Below, piece by piece: positions 13,101 through 22,384 of a DNA stretch of 64,000 nt. Within the stretch, counting starts at the first letter, position 1; each line of letters starts with the position of its first letter. Below the pieces are notes generated by a model. That model was not told the DNA's origin and did no database searches. It saw only the letters and a list, made by a program, of their open reading frames with translations. This stretch comes from Angiostrongylus vasorum (lineage: Eukaryota > Nematoda > Chromadorea > Rhabditida > Metastrongylidae). A program made the translations under genes and the position numbers. The stretch is taken from NCBI GenBank assembly GCA_018806985.1, contig JADANN010000466.1:682001-746000 (forward strand), read 5' to 3'.

Positions 13101-16100
13101 ATTACGCTTCGTATGCGAAGTCTATGGGTATATATGGTGTCTTTCTATTGGTTTCATTGGAAATATCGCTTGTAGTGCAGCTCCTAGATGTGCCTCGCAG
13201 TACACATGGTCGTTAGTTTGATTCCGCAGTCTGCGCCTTTTCGAGTAGGGTATGAAAGACTAATGGCTATGTACTCTTTCATTGGTAAGCTAACACGAGA
13301 TTGGTAAACAACTTTATTCGGCTAGCGTTTAGACGTCTTCCTCTTCCTCAGTGTCGATAATTCGAGTCGGTAGTCCATCGTCGTTCGTACTATCGATGTT
13401 TTCTTCCTCATCATAGGGAGTCGAATCTTCGTCAGAGGAGCACCGCTCGAATGAGGCGACCTCACTCTTCGATGCTCTTTTATACAGGATAGTTGTTTTT
13501 GATAGTGGTTTTTCGTTGATAATGGCTTGCTTTTTCTTTGGGCAATCCAAAGGTCAGTATCATTGTCAGCTAGCACTAGTGAGATATATAGGTAGTTCAC
13601 TGGAAATCATCATAGAGACCAAATATGGATTCATACACCTCTAAGATGCGTAATGCAGTCCAATATATGATGCATCCTAAATAGATGGATTGGCGACGTG
13701 CACTTTGTCGTCCATCCTTTATCTTTCCAAAGGATCAGGGTTCCAACATTGGAAGAGGACCTGGAATTGTGAGTCACTATGAACGGTCGTGGTCATCGTG
13801 GTAAAGTCATACGGCCGCTGAACTGATGATGCCATTGTAATCACCATGGGTCGCTAGATGAAGTCCTTCAGATGTTCTCGTAGTCCAGTATTGGTGTTGA
13901 AGTCGCCAGTGATTATCATCTGCAATATATGCTGTACACTGCAGAACTCATCCAAATGCACAAGTCCATACGACAGGTTAGAGATGAAAACCGTTTACTC
14001 TTCCCAACCGTAAGCGCCTATTCAGATCGTTAGTTGCTGGTTGCTGTCGATGCGCCTGGACAAGCACAAGCTGACAAGGACACTAACTTTGCCTAACCAT
14101 CCTTCTATCTCGTGTTCCGTGGAACTGTCCTTCGTTTATAACCGTATACAGTGTTTAATATGTGGAGCTTTTTTGTCTGGTCCAATCCACTGTTGCATCT
14201 AATGTTCATTGCCTGACTTTTCAGATCCGCCTAACTAGACAACTGTTGCTCTTAATTCTGTTCTCTTTCTAATGTGGTATTTTCCAAATCTAATGCAATT
14301 ATAGCTGGGCGGTTTTTCACATGCGACATCCTGGTATCATCTTCACACCAGAGGCGAAATTCTCATACATTGACAAAGATTGCGACATAGTAGGTTGGTA
14401 TACTAATTCCGTTTCAGTAAAGCCAAACAAAATTTTCCTAACGAAACTGTCCATTCTAGGAGTTGCTCTTCGGCAAAAGCTGATCATCCGTCTAGGTCCA
14501 CAAGACGCTACGAGAACGCCTATTAACGCTTCGAATGAAATGCCTAATCTTAGCGCTGAGAATATGGCTACGGTTTGTCGTGTACAGGTTTGTTGTCCCC
14601 AGTTTGATTTTGTGTTAAAGATGTCACGTTCCACTTGCTCAATTAGCATTTCAAGTTCTATGTCTTCATGGTAACTTGAAGAATAATAATTGTTTCTCTT
14701 TGATTCCATTCAATTTATATGTCAACTTTTTTTCAAACCGAAGGATTTATTAAATAAAATCCTTGATAAAATCCTTATTAACCTGGGCCTTAGATTGCAT
14801 GCATTTAAAACTCGAATAGTGGTTGAAGATAACCCCATGAAACATTTTTACAGTAGCTTTGTGCTTTGCTTGATGAGCAGATGCGCAGATGTAAAACTTA
14901 TTAACTTGGATACTTGGATGGCCCATCCTCACTGGTTGTGCGAGTCCCAGCATAAACTTCATTTCTTTTTTCGGAGTTTTGCTGGTTTAGCCGTTGTGGT
15001 TCTCTGGAATCCTGAGGTCAGCCAGGCCAAAGTCTGCCCCAGGTCGTCACCACCATAGGCAATCGTCGCCATTGTGGATCAGAAGGAGATTTGCACCACC
15101 ATGCGACGAGTTTGGTACCAGGACCGTGACAGATCGTCCTCCTCAGAGCATGTAAAAAATAGTGTTTATTCTCCAAATTCTTGTTAAGGAAACAGGAGGT
15201 GTTACTTTATTCTTTATTCCGGTGAAGCTCCAATTTATTATGCCAAACGTTTCAATAATACAAACAGAAAGGTGAAGATCTGAATGTTAATCGCATGGAC
15301 TTTCATAACCCCAATAGAAAAAAAAACTCAGGACTTAAATTTTGATTTTTGGTGAGTGTTTAACGAAGCTATTTCCCATGAATTTGAAGCTTAGCTTTTG
15401 AGTTTTTTCTGTTGTGCCTGTGAAAATATCTGGCTAACTAGATTGCACGTCAATTTATCTCTGTCCGGGCTTTGAAGAATGAGGAATTCTCTGAAATATT
15501 GACCAGCGTAAAGTGAATACGGTGTTAACATTCTCGTGTCTACTCATCAACCCTAAAGTTCCTAAACAACGCGAATGTAAGCAGAAAGTCGGTCTTGGGA
15601 ATTCTTCTAGAGTTTTAAGCATCTTCCTGTGTGACCATACGAAATATTGTTTCTGTACATTTTTTTCTCTCTTTAGCTTCATTCTCAACATTGAGGCACT
15701 TTTGGCACTGTGTAGTTTTTTTTGCGTTAAATTTTTTTTTCAGCAAAAATCGCAACAACGTCATGAGACAGAATGCTTCCATTTCGACGAGCCTTGACTA
15801 TCTCATTGGTGACGTGTTGAAACAAATTGGATTGGCCGCCAGTACTGATGTAATCGAAGTTCACAAGACTTTCCTTTATATTTCAAATAGTGGGCTATGG
15901 ATGACACTAAATAATACTACCAGACTTCATTACGAAGGAAGTAAACTATTTTAACAAGTAATATACTCCACTGAATAAACGCTTCCTTTAAGGCTCCTGA
16001 AACGACATCTAGAGGACATCACAACGTGTTGGAATTATTTCAATTTCCTGCACTAGAAGCGATTTTGATTTCGGAGCAGATCAATGAATGCGATGTGGAT

Positions 16101-16938
16101 ACTTTTGAAGAGGATGAGCAACCAGAGGTTCATTCGACCTTTGTATGCGATTTTTTGGACGCTGTTTGTGTGCAGACGGACTTCAATGCTCAAGTCAGCT
16201 TTCTTCCCGAACTACTCAAAAGTTACATTCAAGTCTCGGTACTCTTTTCTACCAATTACCAATTACTCAGTACCTTTTTTGGCGGAAATAGCTGTTTTCT
16301 GCTCTCATGCGATATTTTCCTACACTAGGACTCAGCGCTTCCTGCGAATAAACCTGTAAAGAAGGCGGACCGTCGACGGTATATATGCGACAAATGGGCA
16401 GTAGATCCAAAGATCAGGTTTATCGATCGTTTTCGCTGGAATCCTCCCTGTTATTGATGACATTCTGAGAAAGTTGCAGGTAAAAATAGTTGTGTTTTTC
16501 ATCATCCATAAATTTTGAGATGTTTACTGAAGTTCTGCTTCTAGTGGGAAATTCTTTTTTGTTCCTCTTTAACCGTCTAGATAGTATATCAATTCGAAAT
16601 TCTACAAATTTGGCAAAAATCAAGTGCTTTTCAAAGCTTTTGCTTTCAAAGGTTCTACAAAGTCCTGTCATACAAACATATGGTCTTATTGGATTTCCTA
16701 AACCATCCACTTTCCGGTGTTGTTTTTTTTTCCATGCTTGCAGTTTTGTGCTTTAATTTATAATGTCAAATGTTAGGATTGCTTACAGATCTTCGATCAT
16801 CGTACGACCATACCAAAGGCGTTGCAACGTGCACTGCTTGATCCTCTGGATCAAGGCTTAGCGATGGTGTTGTTTGAGTTGCTCCGCCTTGTTGATCGGA
16901 GAAAGCAACAAGACTATAAGTCTAGATCACCTGTGTAG
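388..16938 (+). CDS. lpd-3: BLTP1/lpd-3-like lipid transfer protein, C-terminal part (5' end outside window)
   Basis: BLTP1 (KIAA1109, Tweek, LPD-3) is a giant rod with a lipid-lined groove that carries phospholipid at membrane contact sites. Exons I can phase: 388-511, 690-837, 1017-1137, 2427-2500, 2551-2647, 2758-3084, [link unresolved], 4475-4638, 9013-9206, 9465-9615, 9803-9943, 10057-10206, 10339-10461, 10593-10858, 14305-14670, 15744-15940, 16015-16238, 16329-16479, 16789-16938 (stop TAG). Each joins its neighbour in phase with GT-AG (one GC-AG) except between 3084 and 4475, where one base of phase is missing, so a short exon or another splice site is overlooked. Recognisable family stretches are DCLLKLPCLSLM, YDMRRLSELMAFPKPWYR, WAVFHMRHPGIIFTPEA, VQTDFNAQVSFLPELLKSY and TTIPKALQRALLDPLDQ. 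The last coding region carries a one-base frameshift at 16446-16448. Family call rests on remembered motifs, not a search. Confidence 0.78.
1384..1760 (+). repeat. Dispersed repeat R3, copy 1
   Basis: A roughly 380-base segment starting near a CCTAACGGTTTACC motif, with GGAGGTGTTTCTG, AAGGAGTCCGGCGTTTCC, CTGGTATCAAACTAGTCGC and CCATCCAAGTA. It recurs at 5240-5545, 22385-22770, 33905-34165, partly at 14985-15140 (minus) and degenerately at 57265-57480. No coding potential or terminal repeats are seen. It lies in the intron between BLTP1-like exons c and d. Confidence 0.75.
1795..2100 (-). repeat. SINE-B-like repeat, degenerate
   Basis: Shares with other SINE-B copies the order: AATGTTGAGATATGAGCAAAA, CGTGATTACCCTTTC, CAATCACACATCAACGG and GCACAAATCGGCATTAA, all in minus orientation relative to the tRNA-like head. 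Confidence 0.55.
2205..2350 (+). repeat. SINE-B head (tRNA-like), partial
   Basis: TGGTGTGGTGAACATCATG resembles a pol III A box and GGTTTCGAAACCC a B box, with the CGGTAAGGGTAATCG spacer typical of this family. Intronic in the BLTP1-like gene. Confidence 0.5.
2427..3084 (+). CDS. lpd-3: BLTP1-like exons d-f (2427-2500, 2551-2647, 2758-3084)
   Basis: Exon d (ASSLPNIDQYANNY) joins exon e across a 50-base intron. Exon e reads LSTALASMPTETVVTPHLADYLEQ-like sequence and ends CAG|GCAAGT, a GC donor. Exon f (109 codons) is the clearest: LPMDVLFFLTVQSSTIRFDG, then CSAADCLLKLPCLSLM, then GGVDFSATLSAFSLSIYSPH. This order (VQ-x-S-x-IRF, CLLKLPSL, a FSL strand) is what I recall from the BLTP1/Tweek family. 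The exon f donor (CAG|GTAAGA) leaves phase 0. Confidence 0.75.
2648..2649 (+). other. GC donor (GC-AG intron)
   Basis: The exon ends CAG and the intron begins GCAAGT, running to CACTTAG at 2757. Both flanking exons are in phase 0. GC-AG introns are a known minority class in nematodes and usually have a strong remaining donor match, as here. Confidence 0.6.
3690..3970 (+). repeat. SINE-C-like repeat (third tRNA-like family)
   Basis: Begins GGTAGTGCAGTGGTTAGTGG (A-box-like), then GTTCGTTTGACTC (B-box-like), followed by a body with CGCTGCAGCTCGGGTATC and GACTCGAGCAACATTC. Reverse-oriented relatives occur near 36740-36900, 38520-38830, 53420-53640 and 53990-54310. Boundaries approximate. Confidence 0.4.
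4475..4638 (+). CDS. lpd-3: BLTP1-like exon g
   Basis: After a T-rich acceptor (TTTTTTTTAG) the open frame reads KRADGFVTKLFLRIRFSEF then ALSLTLDHLSFVISRSKNSS and ends AAAG|GTACGT. The start needs one base from the previous exon, whereas exon f ends in phase 0, so something short is missing between them. The exit phase is 0, which joins the next exon at 9013 (TTTTCAG|TTC) exactly, across a 4.4-kb intron. Confidence 0.65.
4702..4810. repeat. TA/CATA-rich microsatellite
   Basis: Alternating purine-pyrimidine stretch with TACATATATACATGCATATA and then about 20 bases of pure TA, within the large intron after exon g. Confidence 0.9.
5240..5545 (+). repeat. Dispersed repeat R3, copy 2
   Basis: Same order of landmarks as at 1384-1760 (GGAAGTGTTCCTGGGTGCCG, AAGGAGTCCAATTTCTTCAG, GAACTAGTCGCATGGTGGC, GGAAACCGCAATGGCTAG). 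It sits just upstream of the RTE endonuclease relic. Confidence 0.7.
5640..7850 (+). mobile_element. RTE-type non-LTR retrotransposon relic, plus strand
   Basis: Broken endonuclease and reverse-transcriptase reading frames. The endonuclease part (about 5750-6010) reads KFLVIDLQETKSMKAHIR and ISHVITSYEILSSRLAILSL. The linker and RT part runs 6630-7620: TDHWRTSGTVILPKNGDRRD, SPSILYS-like finger sequence, LDDIETVSQVMEVCREYHLH, FIDYKNVLDSVETNAIPSAL and ALVDQGVDAS. The catalytic FADD is degraded to FVGD at about 7518-7529. Several frameshifts and stops make it inactive. It lies in the intron between BLTP1-like exons g and h, same strand as the gene. A short domain-2-like tail runs to about 7850. 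Confidence 0.85.
7965..8130 (-). repeat. SINE-B-like repeat, partial
   Basis: CAATGATGCTGAGGTATGAGC, then AAATCCACGGTTACCCTTTC and a Cys-tRNA-like head remnant, minus orientation. It directly follows the RTE relic. Confidence 0.55.
8757..8852 (+). pseudogene. Decayed partial duplicate of BLTP1-like exon h
   Basis: Reads NIRRLNELMAF in one frame, matching DMRRLSELMAF of the real exon at about 9056-9090, then loses frame. At DNA level ACAT.CGACG.CTTA.TGA..TGATGGCGTTT and TGTATTCTTC..(C)GA.CAGAC are shared in order. A small internal deletion and a stop show it is not functional. It lies some 200 bases upstream of the intact exon. Confidence 0.7.
9013..10858 (+). CDS. lpd-3: BLTP1-like exons h-m (9013-9206, 9465-9615, 9803-9943, 10057-10206, 10339-10461, 10593-10858)
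   Basis: Six exons with small introns, all in phase. Landmarks in order: NIGVANFNYDMRRLSELMAF and PWYRAAIARRVFFGD (h); PWSATVLLAVQWKELNVNAQ and MSNTMGNTSW (i); FKLDSSELTAHGGAISGEIS (j); MQLRWLAARIEWMSRAVLIG (k); VKGSWEDLQMVITRCTVDD (l); DTIVGGFVGLEAGRISLACM followed by HGEMNAH (m). The h/i blocks are among the best conserved parts of the family. An alternative acceptor for h at 8980 stays open but would need another incoming phase. The exon k donor is taken at 10207 (GAG|GTGGGG) because a donor at 10202 would break phase with l. These exons carry no lesions. Confidence 0.82.
11860..12890 (-). mobile_element. RTE-type retrotransposon relic, minus strand (RT C-terminal half)
   Basis: On the minus strand: RQGD (about 12769-12783), then IRFADDIVLIT with intact FADD at 12652-12663, then MMFIRNGLIWYVHVPFTLKR, YLGREINMMIDSAPELNKRK and AWEAFKSIEDVKRITKNT. 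A decayed C-terminal segment follows to about 11860. Frameshifts at 12290 and 12550 break it. It is related to the copy at 31860-33740 but diverged. Confidence 0.8.
13300..13580. repeat. Dispersed repeat with degenerate hammerhead-like core
   Basis: AACTTTATTCGGCTAGCGTTT then AGACGTCTTCCTCTTCCTCAG. It resembles the copies at 21890-22170, 29520-29640, 50335-50400 and the foldback elements at 39.7 and 49.9 kb. Body sequence TTCATTGG/GAGGCGACCTC links it to the copy near 22 kb. Confidence 0.5.
14305..14670 (+). CDS. lpd-3: BLTP1-like exon n
   Basis: Exon m leaves AG and this exon supplies C, so the join reads HGEMNAHS-WAVFHMRHPGIIF, in phase across a 3.4-kb intron that contains an RTE fragment. 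The exon continues FTPEAKFSYIDKDCDIVGWY, then LSILGVALRQKLIIRLGPQD and PINASNEMPNLSAENMATVC, and ends ATG|GTAACT with two bases left over, which fit the next exon. Confidence 0.8.
14985..15145 (-). repeat. Dispersed repeat R3, partial reverse copy
   Basis: GTTCTCTGGAATCCTGAGGTC, CAGGCCAAAGTCTGCCCCAG and TGCGACGAGTTTGGTACCAGG are the reverse complement of the 3' half of R3. It lies in the intron after exon n. Confidence 0.65.
15744..16938 (+). CDS. lpd-3: BLTP1-like last exons o-r (15744-15940, 16015-16238, 16329-16479, 16789-16938), with frameshift
   Basis: Exon o reads SLDYLIGDVLKQIGLAAS and IEVHKTFLYISNSGLWM. Exon p reads VLELFQFPALEAILISEQ and VQTDFNAQVSFLPELLKSY. Exon q reads RRRYICDKWAVDPKIRFIDR then FRWNPP, after which the frame breaks: three C at 16446-16448 where two would continue as VIDDILRKLQ. 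Exon r reads IFDHRTTIPKALQRALLDPL and ends in TAG at 16936-16938. As written, translation would stop at TGA 16455, removing about 60 C-terminal residues. The p acceptor is uncertain: a better-looking TTTAAG at 15992 gives a stop with the only donor I see, so 16015 is preferred. Confidence 0.78.
16446..16448 (+). other. One-base insertion (CCC for CC) breaking BLTP1-like frame
   Basis: The frame upstream ends ...FRWNPP and the frame one base later continues VIDDILRKLQ up to a good donor at 16480. Removing one C restores a continuous 50-codon exon. This is either a sequence or assembly error in a C run or a real mutation. Confidence 0.75.
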
Positions 16939-19635
16939 CAAGTACCGTTCCGAGTATCCTACTTTCTAGTCATGTACTCTATTGTGTATACAATATGCTT
17001 TTAATTATTCATTTATTATTATGACGATAAGAATTCTTCGTCTTCATGTTCATCAGTTACCTCTTTTTGTAAAACGATTGAAATCTACTCCCATACGAAT
17101 CTACCAACAACCGAACTGCAGGTTCCAAGTGTGCTGTGTTTGTTGTTGTTCTTTCTCGAGCTGACACTTACTACGTAGTTTTTTATGCCTAGTCGTAGTC
17201 ATGTATTAATGATGGTCTCGTTTTCCTGTTTTCTTTTTTGCTTAGCTTGATTTTAATATATAATTAGAAAATGAAACCATCTTTAAATTCGGTTCTACGT
17301 GTTCTCTTTTCTTGAATGAGGTAGTCCGGAGAAAATAGGAGGAACATTACTTAATGATGATTATAGAAATGTATGTAGGTCGTATACGGATCAATGTTTA
17401 ACCATTTAGCAGGAAATATTTTTTGTGTTAAACAGATTTATTTATTATATGAGCTTATCTGGCAGACCCGGACACTATCGAGAAAGTGTGTAACGCAGTG
17501 ATTAGAGGTGCCTCACAATACATTTGGGTTCGATCCTGCACCCTAAGCTCACCAAACCTTCTGTCTCTCTGAGGTCGACAAATTGCTACTAAACTTGTCT
17601 GGGACGGTAGCTCCACTGAATCGATAAATGAGTAGACCACAACGAGTACTATATGGGCCAAATATTAGTCCACTCACCTGTGGCGATACTTAATGAAGTC
17701 TAATGCATGGCGCTTTTCTCATGAAACGATCAACGTAGGGAGCTTTATCCATTTGTCTTTGTGAACTATCTACGATTGATCCCAATATTCATGTGATTTG
17801 GTGGGTTTAGCTGATGACCGAATAGTTGATAACACCTACTTTGGCAATCAATAGAGTACTAACCAAGAGACCCAAATCGCCATTTGCAAAACGATTAACA
17901 AAAACCCTTAGTCAAGGTAAGTGGAGTGTTTAAACATATACCTTGACAAACAAACACTCGGTGTTCAAACCCTATTATATGAGGCACGGAAATTCCCTTT
18001 TGAACGCTAATAGAACCAGATTCGCTCATTGCGAGCAGTTTTTTCCTTCTTGTTTAAGAAACCGCAGTTTTCGATTCAGTTTTTCCCGGATCTGTGCTGC
18101 TACGTTATTCGTCGCTGACCGAGATACTTCAATGCATTTCTTTAAAAAAGATAGCCTGAAAAGTGCTAGAAGTATCGCTTTAATATCTGCAACACTCTCT
18201 TCCCAAAACATCCAATCAGCGAAGTTTGTTTTTGCTTACACTGCAAGATAAACTATTAAGGAAAGTCACTGACGTAATTACTGATAGGAAGGAGTTCGTC
18301 CTATGATAAGGTTCAGGAAACAAGAGTATTGTTCCAACTCATCATCTGCTTCTCCTCACGCATCATTAGGCGTTTTTATATTTGAAAGTCGCAGAAACAG
18401 TACGAAAGGAATAGTCATAATGTAATTAGATGACCTTCGAATTTATACATTATACCTGTTTACGTTTCTTTAAACAAGAACTCCTCGCCACGGCCCAACC
18501 AAATCTCGCGTCCCTTCGAGGCCTGAGAAATTAGTACCAGACATGGGTGACTGTGGCTCGCAAATCCGTATCGTAGTTGACTGAGACTGGCCCACTCCCT
18601 CAAATTTGCGTACGAACGCCCAAGCACTACTATCTCAGAATTCAAAAGAGCATCGATGCCACCAGCCTTTAACAAAACTCATAAAGAAGATCAGAAGCCA
18701 CCAAGCAGCAGCCGAAGCCACCCGCAAATCGGAAAACTGTTGTAGACGATTAATGTGAGGAACCGAATCAAGTGAAAAGAAGTGTTCAGATCCGCTGAAT
18801 ATGCGACCTAGGATCATGTAGAGATCAAGGAAACAAAAAACTCTAGTTTTACCGCTGTGGTATATGCATACATTATGTTCTGTTCAAATACACGTTCCAG
18901 GTACGCAAGACAAATAAGAAAAGTTTTGCAGAAATAGCCATCTGTTGTTTATAGAACGAATTTCCATCAGCACGTGAGTAATTAAGGGTCTGCTAGTCAC
19001 GAGGTTACGTGGCCTATCCTCATAAAGGTTAGGTTTGAAATAGCAACTATCGTAGTTGTTCTCAGTTCTCTGGATTAAAGAGATCGACATCGTGCCTTTG
19101 TTACGCTTGTATGAAATATAGTTCCTTTATTTCTGATAGTAATTTTCATGATGGCTGATATAGGCTGCTTTCTTTGTGGATTGTAAATCATATTTTGCTT
19201 CGGTGGGATGTTCTGTGGTGATTTTAGGAGTTACGCAATACGGACGTGGTCATGTTCTCGATTGCGATTTCCGGGCTAACGAAGCTCGCCATCCTTCCGA
19301 GCTTGGCAAATAGGTGCCAGAATTGTATGGAAGGATAAGAACTTGGTGCTTGACAGGCATCCGCAGTCATCGAATTGGCAAATAAGAATTAAATCACCTC
19401 TACAATGTTTAATCACAATGCACCTCTTAGGGATTGATCAACGCTGAACGCTTTAACTTTACCCTTTACCCTTTATATCGACTCAGTGAAAACTACACAA
19501 TCAGATGAATTAGAAATTCATGGAAGGTCGTTTAGAGTCTAGAGCGACCTCTAGCAAATAAATCCTTCGTATACTCTAGAACGTCCTGTGATGTAAGACA
19601 TATATAATTGAAAACCCAACAACTGCGCCACACGG
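16939..19635. other. Intergenic region between BLTP1-like gene and collagen 1
   Basis: No gene recognised. Contains degenerate SINE-A copies at about 17460-17700 (TAACGCAGTGATTAGAGG and GGGTTCGATCC, good A and B boxes) and about 19225-19480 (ends in repeated TTTACCC). 17720-19220 holds only short random-looking open frames. Confidence 0.6.
17460..17705 (+). repeat. SINE-A copy (tRNA-derived)
   Basis: Head GTGTAACGCAGTGATTAGAG and a near-perfect pol III B box GGTTCGATCC. It is followed by the family body (GACAAATTGCTACTAAACTT, CTGGGACGGTAGC) and a tail resembling ATGAAGTCTAATGCATGGCGC. Confidence 0.6.
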
Positions 19636-19637
19636 GC

Positions 19638-19765
<128 letters not shown>

Positions 19766-19942
19766 CGTTTAGTATTATGTTAGGTTCCCCTATTGGTGGG
19801 GCTGATGAAATCATTCCTCATTATTTCTCTCCAAGAAGTGCAAGATCTTTGCCAAGAAATCTGAACGAAAACGCGAAGGTAATTCGGCAGTCTCAGGGCG
19901 GGTTGCAAGACGCGGAAATAGACACCTCCCACTGAACACTGA

Positions 19943-19948
19943 TATAAA
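19943..19948 (+). promoter_or_regulatory. TATA box of collagen 1
   Basis: TATAAA 36 bases before the ATG at 19984. The other collagens in the cluster also carry a TATA-like box at a similar place. Confidence 0.55.
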
Positions 19949-19983
19949 GGCTGCAGCTAAGCAGGAACAGCTGCTAAGTTATC

Positions 19984-20995
19984 ATGGATGTCCTAGACCA
20001 CCGAATAAAGGCATACCAATTCATAGCCTACTCTGCTGTCGGATTCTCCGTAATGGTCATGATTTGTGTATGTGCCACACTGCCGATCATTTATAACTAC
20101 ACATACTTCGTGAAATCATCACTCTACAAAGAAGCGTCATTGTGCAAGGTAAGCATAGTCATTAGCGTTGTTCGCTCAGCTTTTATACTGTAGCTGTCTT
20201 TCAGGAGACAACGGATTTCATTTGGTATGATGTAATAAAGCTCAAGCAGCTTCATTTGGGCAACAGAACAACACGTGAAATTAGCTTTATGGGTGAAAAT
20301 TTTTTGGAAGGATATGAAGCCTGTTGCCTACCAGGACCCCAAGGGGCGCGTGGACCTCCCGGGAGACCAGGAAAAGCCGGAAAACCGGGAGCTCCTGGTT
20401 TGCCAGGTGTTCCAGGTTTTCCCTCTGCATATCCCTGCGATCCTGTATCAATTCCACCATGCCAGCAGTGTCCACCTGGACCTATGGGGCTTCCTGGAAC
20501 TGTCGGACCGCCTGGGGATCCTGGTCAGAAAGGGATACCAGGACTCCCTGGGAGCGACGGTGCACCTGGCGAAAGTGGTCTAAAAGGGCCTCCTGGGTTG
20601 CAAGGGATGTTCGGGAAGCCTGGAGAGAGAGGAGGTTTTGGAAAAGATGCTGAATGCACACCAGTTATGCCAGGGGATCAAGGTCCACAAGGAAGTGCCG
20701 GTACTGAGGGGCCGCCTGGAATCCCTGGCCTGCATGGGCCTGATGGAAGACCAGGTAAGACGATCAATAAGCTCATAAGATTACATCCTTATGAGTTGCT
20801 TGTGAAATAAAGTGCCGATTTCAGGGAAGCCTGGAGCTAAAGGTCCTAGCGGGGAAGGTGGTTCACCGGGATCTGATGGTGCTCCTGGCCGTCAAGGCTC
20901 TCCTGGACCACCTGGTCGACCAGGGGGAACCCGGAATTTGTCCCAAACACTGTACTGCCGATGGTGTTGTATTTGAAGATGGTTCTTTTCGTTAA
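19984..20995 (+). CDS. Cuticle collagen 1 (frameshifted near 3' end)
   Basis: Nematode cuticle collagen, a secreted trimer-forming structural protein of the exoskeleton. Exons 19984-20148, 20205-20754, 20825-20995. Order: anchor-like hydrophobic segment (residues 16-38, [15 protein letters not shown]), processing box N75-R-T-T-R79, CC at 95-96, a first Gly-X-Y block, a Cys-bounded spacer [16 protein letters not shown], then longer Gly-X-Y blocks with an interruption ([10 protein letters not shown]). The last exon has five G at 20923-20927. With four G the frame would end [24 protein letters not shown] at 20993-20995, the family ending. As written it ends 19 bases earlier at TGA 20974-20976 with no ICPK..C tail. 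This is the most diverged member ([10 protein letters not shown] for C-ITLP-x-x-YNY). Expected length 294 aa. Confidence 0.9.
20923..20927 (+). other. Extra G in collagen 1 (one-base frameshift)
   Basis: G5 run where G4 keeps [12 protein letters not shown] in frame. The downstream frame is intact and ends in TAA. Error and real lesion cannot be told apart from sequence. Confidence 0.8.
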
Positions 20996-21066
20996 CGGAT
21001 AAATGATTCCTAAATTGAGAACGATGACTACTTGGTTCTTTAAACGCTTTTTAGATAGATCATTTA

Positions 21067-21072
21067 AATAAA
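21067..21072 (+). terminator. Poly(A) signal of collagen 1
   Basis: AATAAA about 70 bases after the intended stop, with a second AATAAAT just after it. Confidence 0.55.
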
Positions 21073-21149
21073 CAATAAATTGGGGAAGATAACGGCGACT
21101 ATGGTAGCAACACATTTTTTATTTTTAACATCATTTTAAGACGGTGCTC

Positions 21150-21290
21150 TGATACCGCAGTGGTCGTGATGCCGCTCAATACATACAAGGTCACAGTTCT
21201 ACCCCACGCAGGGCAGACCCATTTTTCCGCCCCTTTTAGGGGGCGGGAAATTCGTATCAGACTTATCTGGGAGGAGTTCCCTTTAATATG
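21150..21290 (+). repeat. SINE-A, partial
   Basis: ACCGCAGTGGTCGTGATGCCG head and AAATTCGTATCAGACTTATC plus CTGGGAGGA body; the 3' half is missing. Confidence 0.5.
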
Positions 21291-21299
21291 CAAAAGCTT

Positions 21300-22384
21300 G
21301 TGCCTGGTTGTGGTAGAAACTTGTCAACGCCCGTGCTAGGATTCTGTGAAGACTCGACTCATTCGGCTTCATTCATTAAGGCCGAAGCTCCGACCAGTAG
21401 CCGAATCAACACTCAAATTCAAAAACCTTCGTGGATGATGGATGCGAGAGAACAAATAGAATGAAAGAATTGCTGCGATCGGCACATTACGTGTTTTAGT
21501 TTGATATAAATAAGAATGACAAGGAATGAAGAAGTATAATAGAAAATTGAACGGAATTTGAGACGACTTCTAATATGAAAATGCCATGTTTTTCTCCGTT
21601 AGTTACTCTTATGGAACAAGCCGTAATTCTTCTGTTATTCTTCAGAGTTTTAAAGAGTTAAAGCGGAATGCGACTGAAGTAAGACGATAATTTGGTGTGT
21701 TAGTGTCATACGGCAGATCAACGGCCCAGTTGAGTTCATGTTTTGTCTTCACTGTATGCATTCGCACAAATGAATGTGTGCATAGGGCCAACTACTCATT
21801 TTAATGAAAATGTTTAGTTTCTTTGTTATCCTTTTTGTGTTCAATCGATAACGCACCTAATACACGTTTTTTAAGTTGTTGAGCTTACATGAGGTTGATA
21901 ATGTTTATTTCGGCTAACGTTTCGACGTCTTCGTCTTTATCAGAGCTTCAGATGATCCGTGTCGGTGGTCCACAGTTGTTCGTTATCTCGATGTAGCGTC
22001 TTCATTGTCATATCGAGAGGTGATCTTCTTCAGTGAACACCGCACGAATGAGGAATGCACACCCAGCAGTGTCCTTTTAAACAGGGCGTTTTGGTTGATA
22101 AAACTACCAGCTGATGATAGTTTGTTTTTCAACGGATAATCCACCGTGTAGCAGCCGGCATTGTGTTAGCTAGCACAAAGCGGATAGCAGAACAATTTTA
22201 ATTTAATTTTAAATTAAACAGAGTCTCACAGCTCTCTCATGAGGTTTCTGAATCGAGCCAGCGATTAAACGCACGACGTTGGAACCTTGATAAACTGTAT
22301 TCAGCGGCTTTTTTCTTTCATTAAACGGCACATGAATTTCATGTAAGTACAGCAGAGTAAAGTTTTTCGTGATAAATGATAGGA
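21300..22384. other. Intergenic stretch with foldback-type repeat
   Basis: No gene. At 21895-22160 is a repeat with TTATTTCGGCTAACGTTTCG and CGTCTTCGTCTTTATCAGAGC, a relative of the elements at 13.3, 29.5, 39.7 and 49.9 kb. The remainder has no recognised feature. Confidence 0.55.

Larger units (their letters stand above)
10859..14304 (+). other. Long intron of the BLTP1-like gene with repeat insertions
   Basis: The flanking exons m and n join in phase (AG + C), so no coding exon is needed here. Contents: a possible exon-like relic at 10998-11050, a minus-strand RTE relic at 11860-12890, and a repeat carrying a degenerate hammerhead-like core at 13300-13360. Between 13600 and 14300 I see nothing recognisable. 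Confidence 0.7.
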
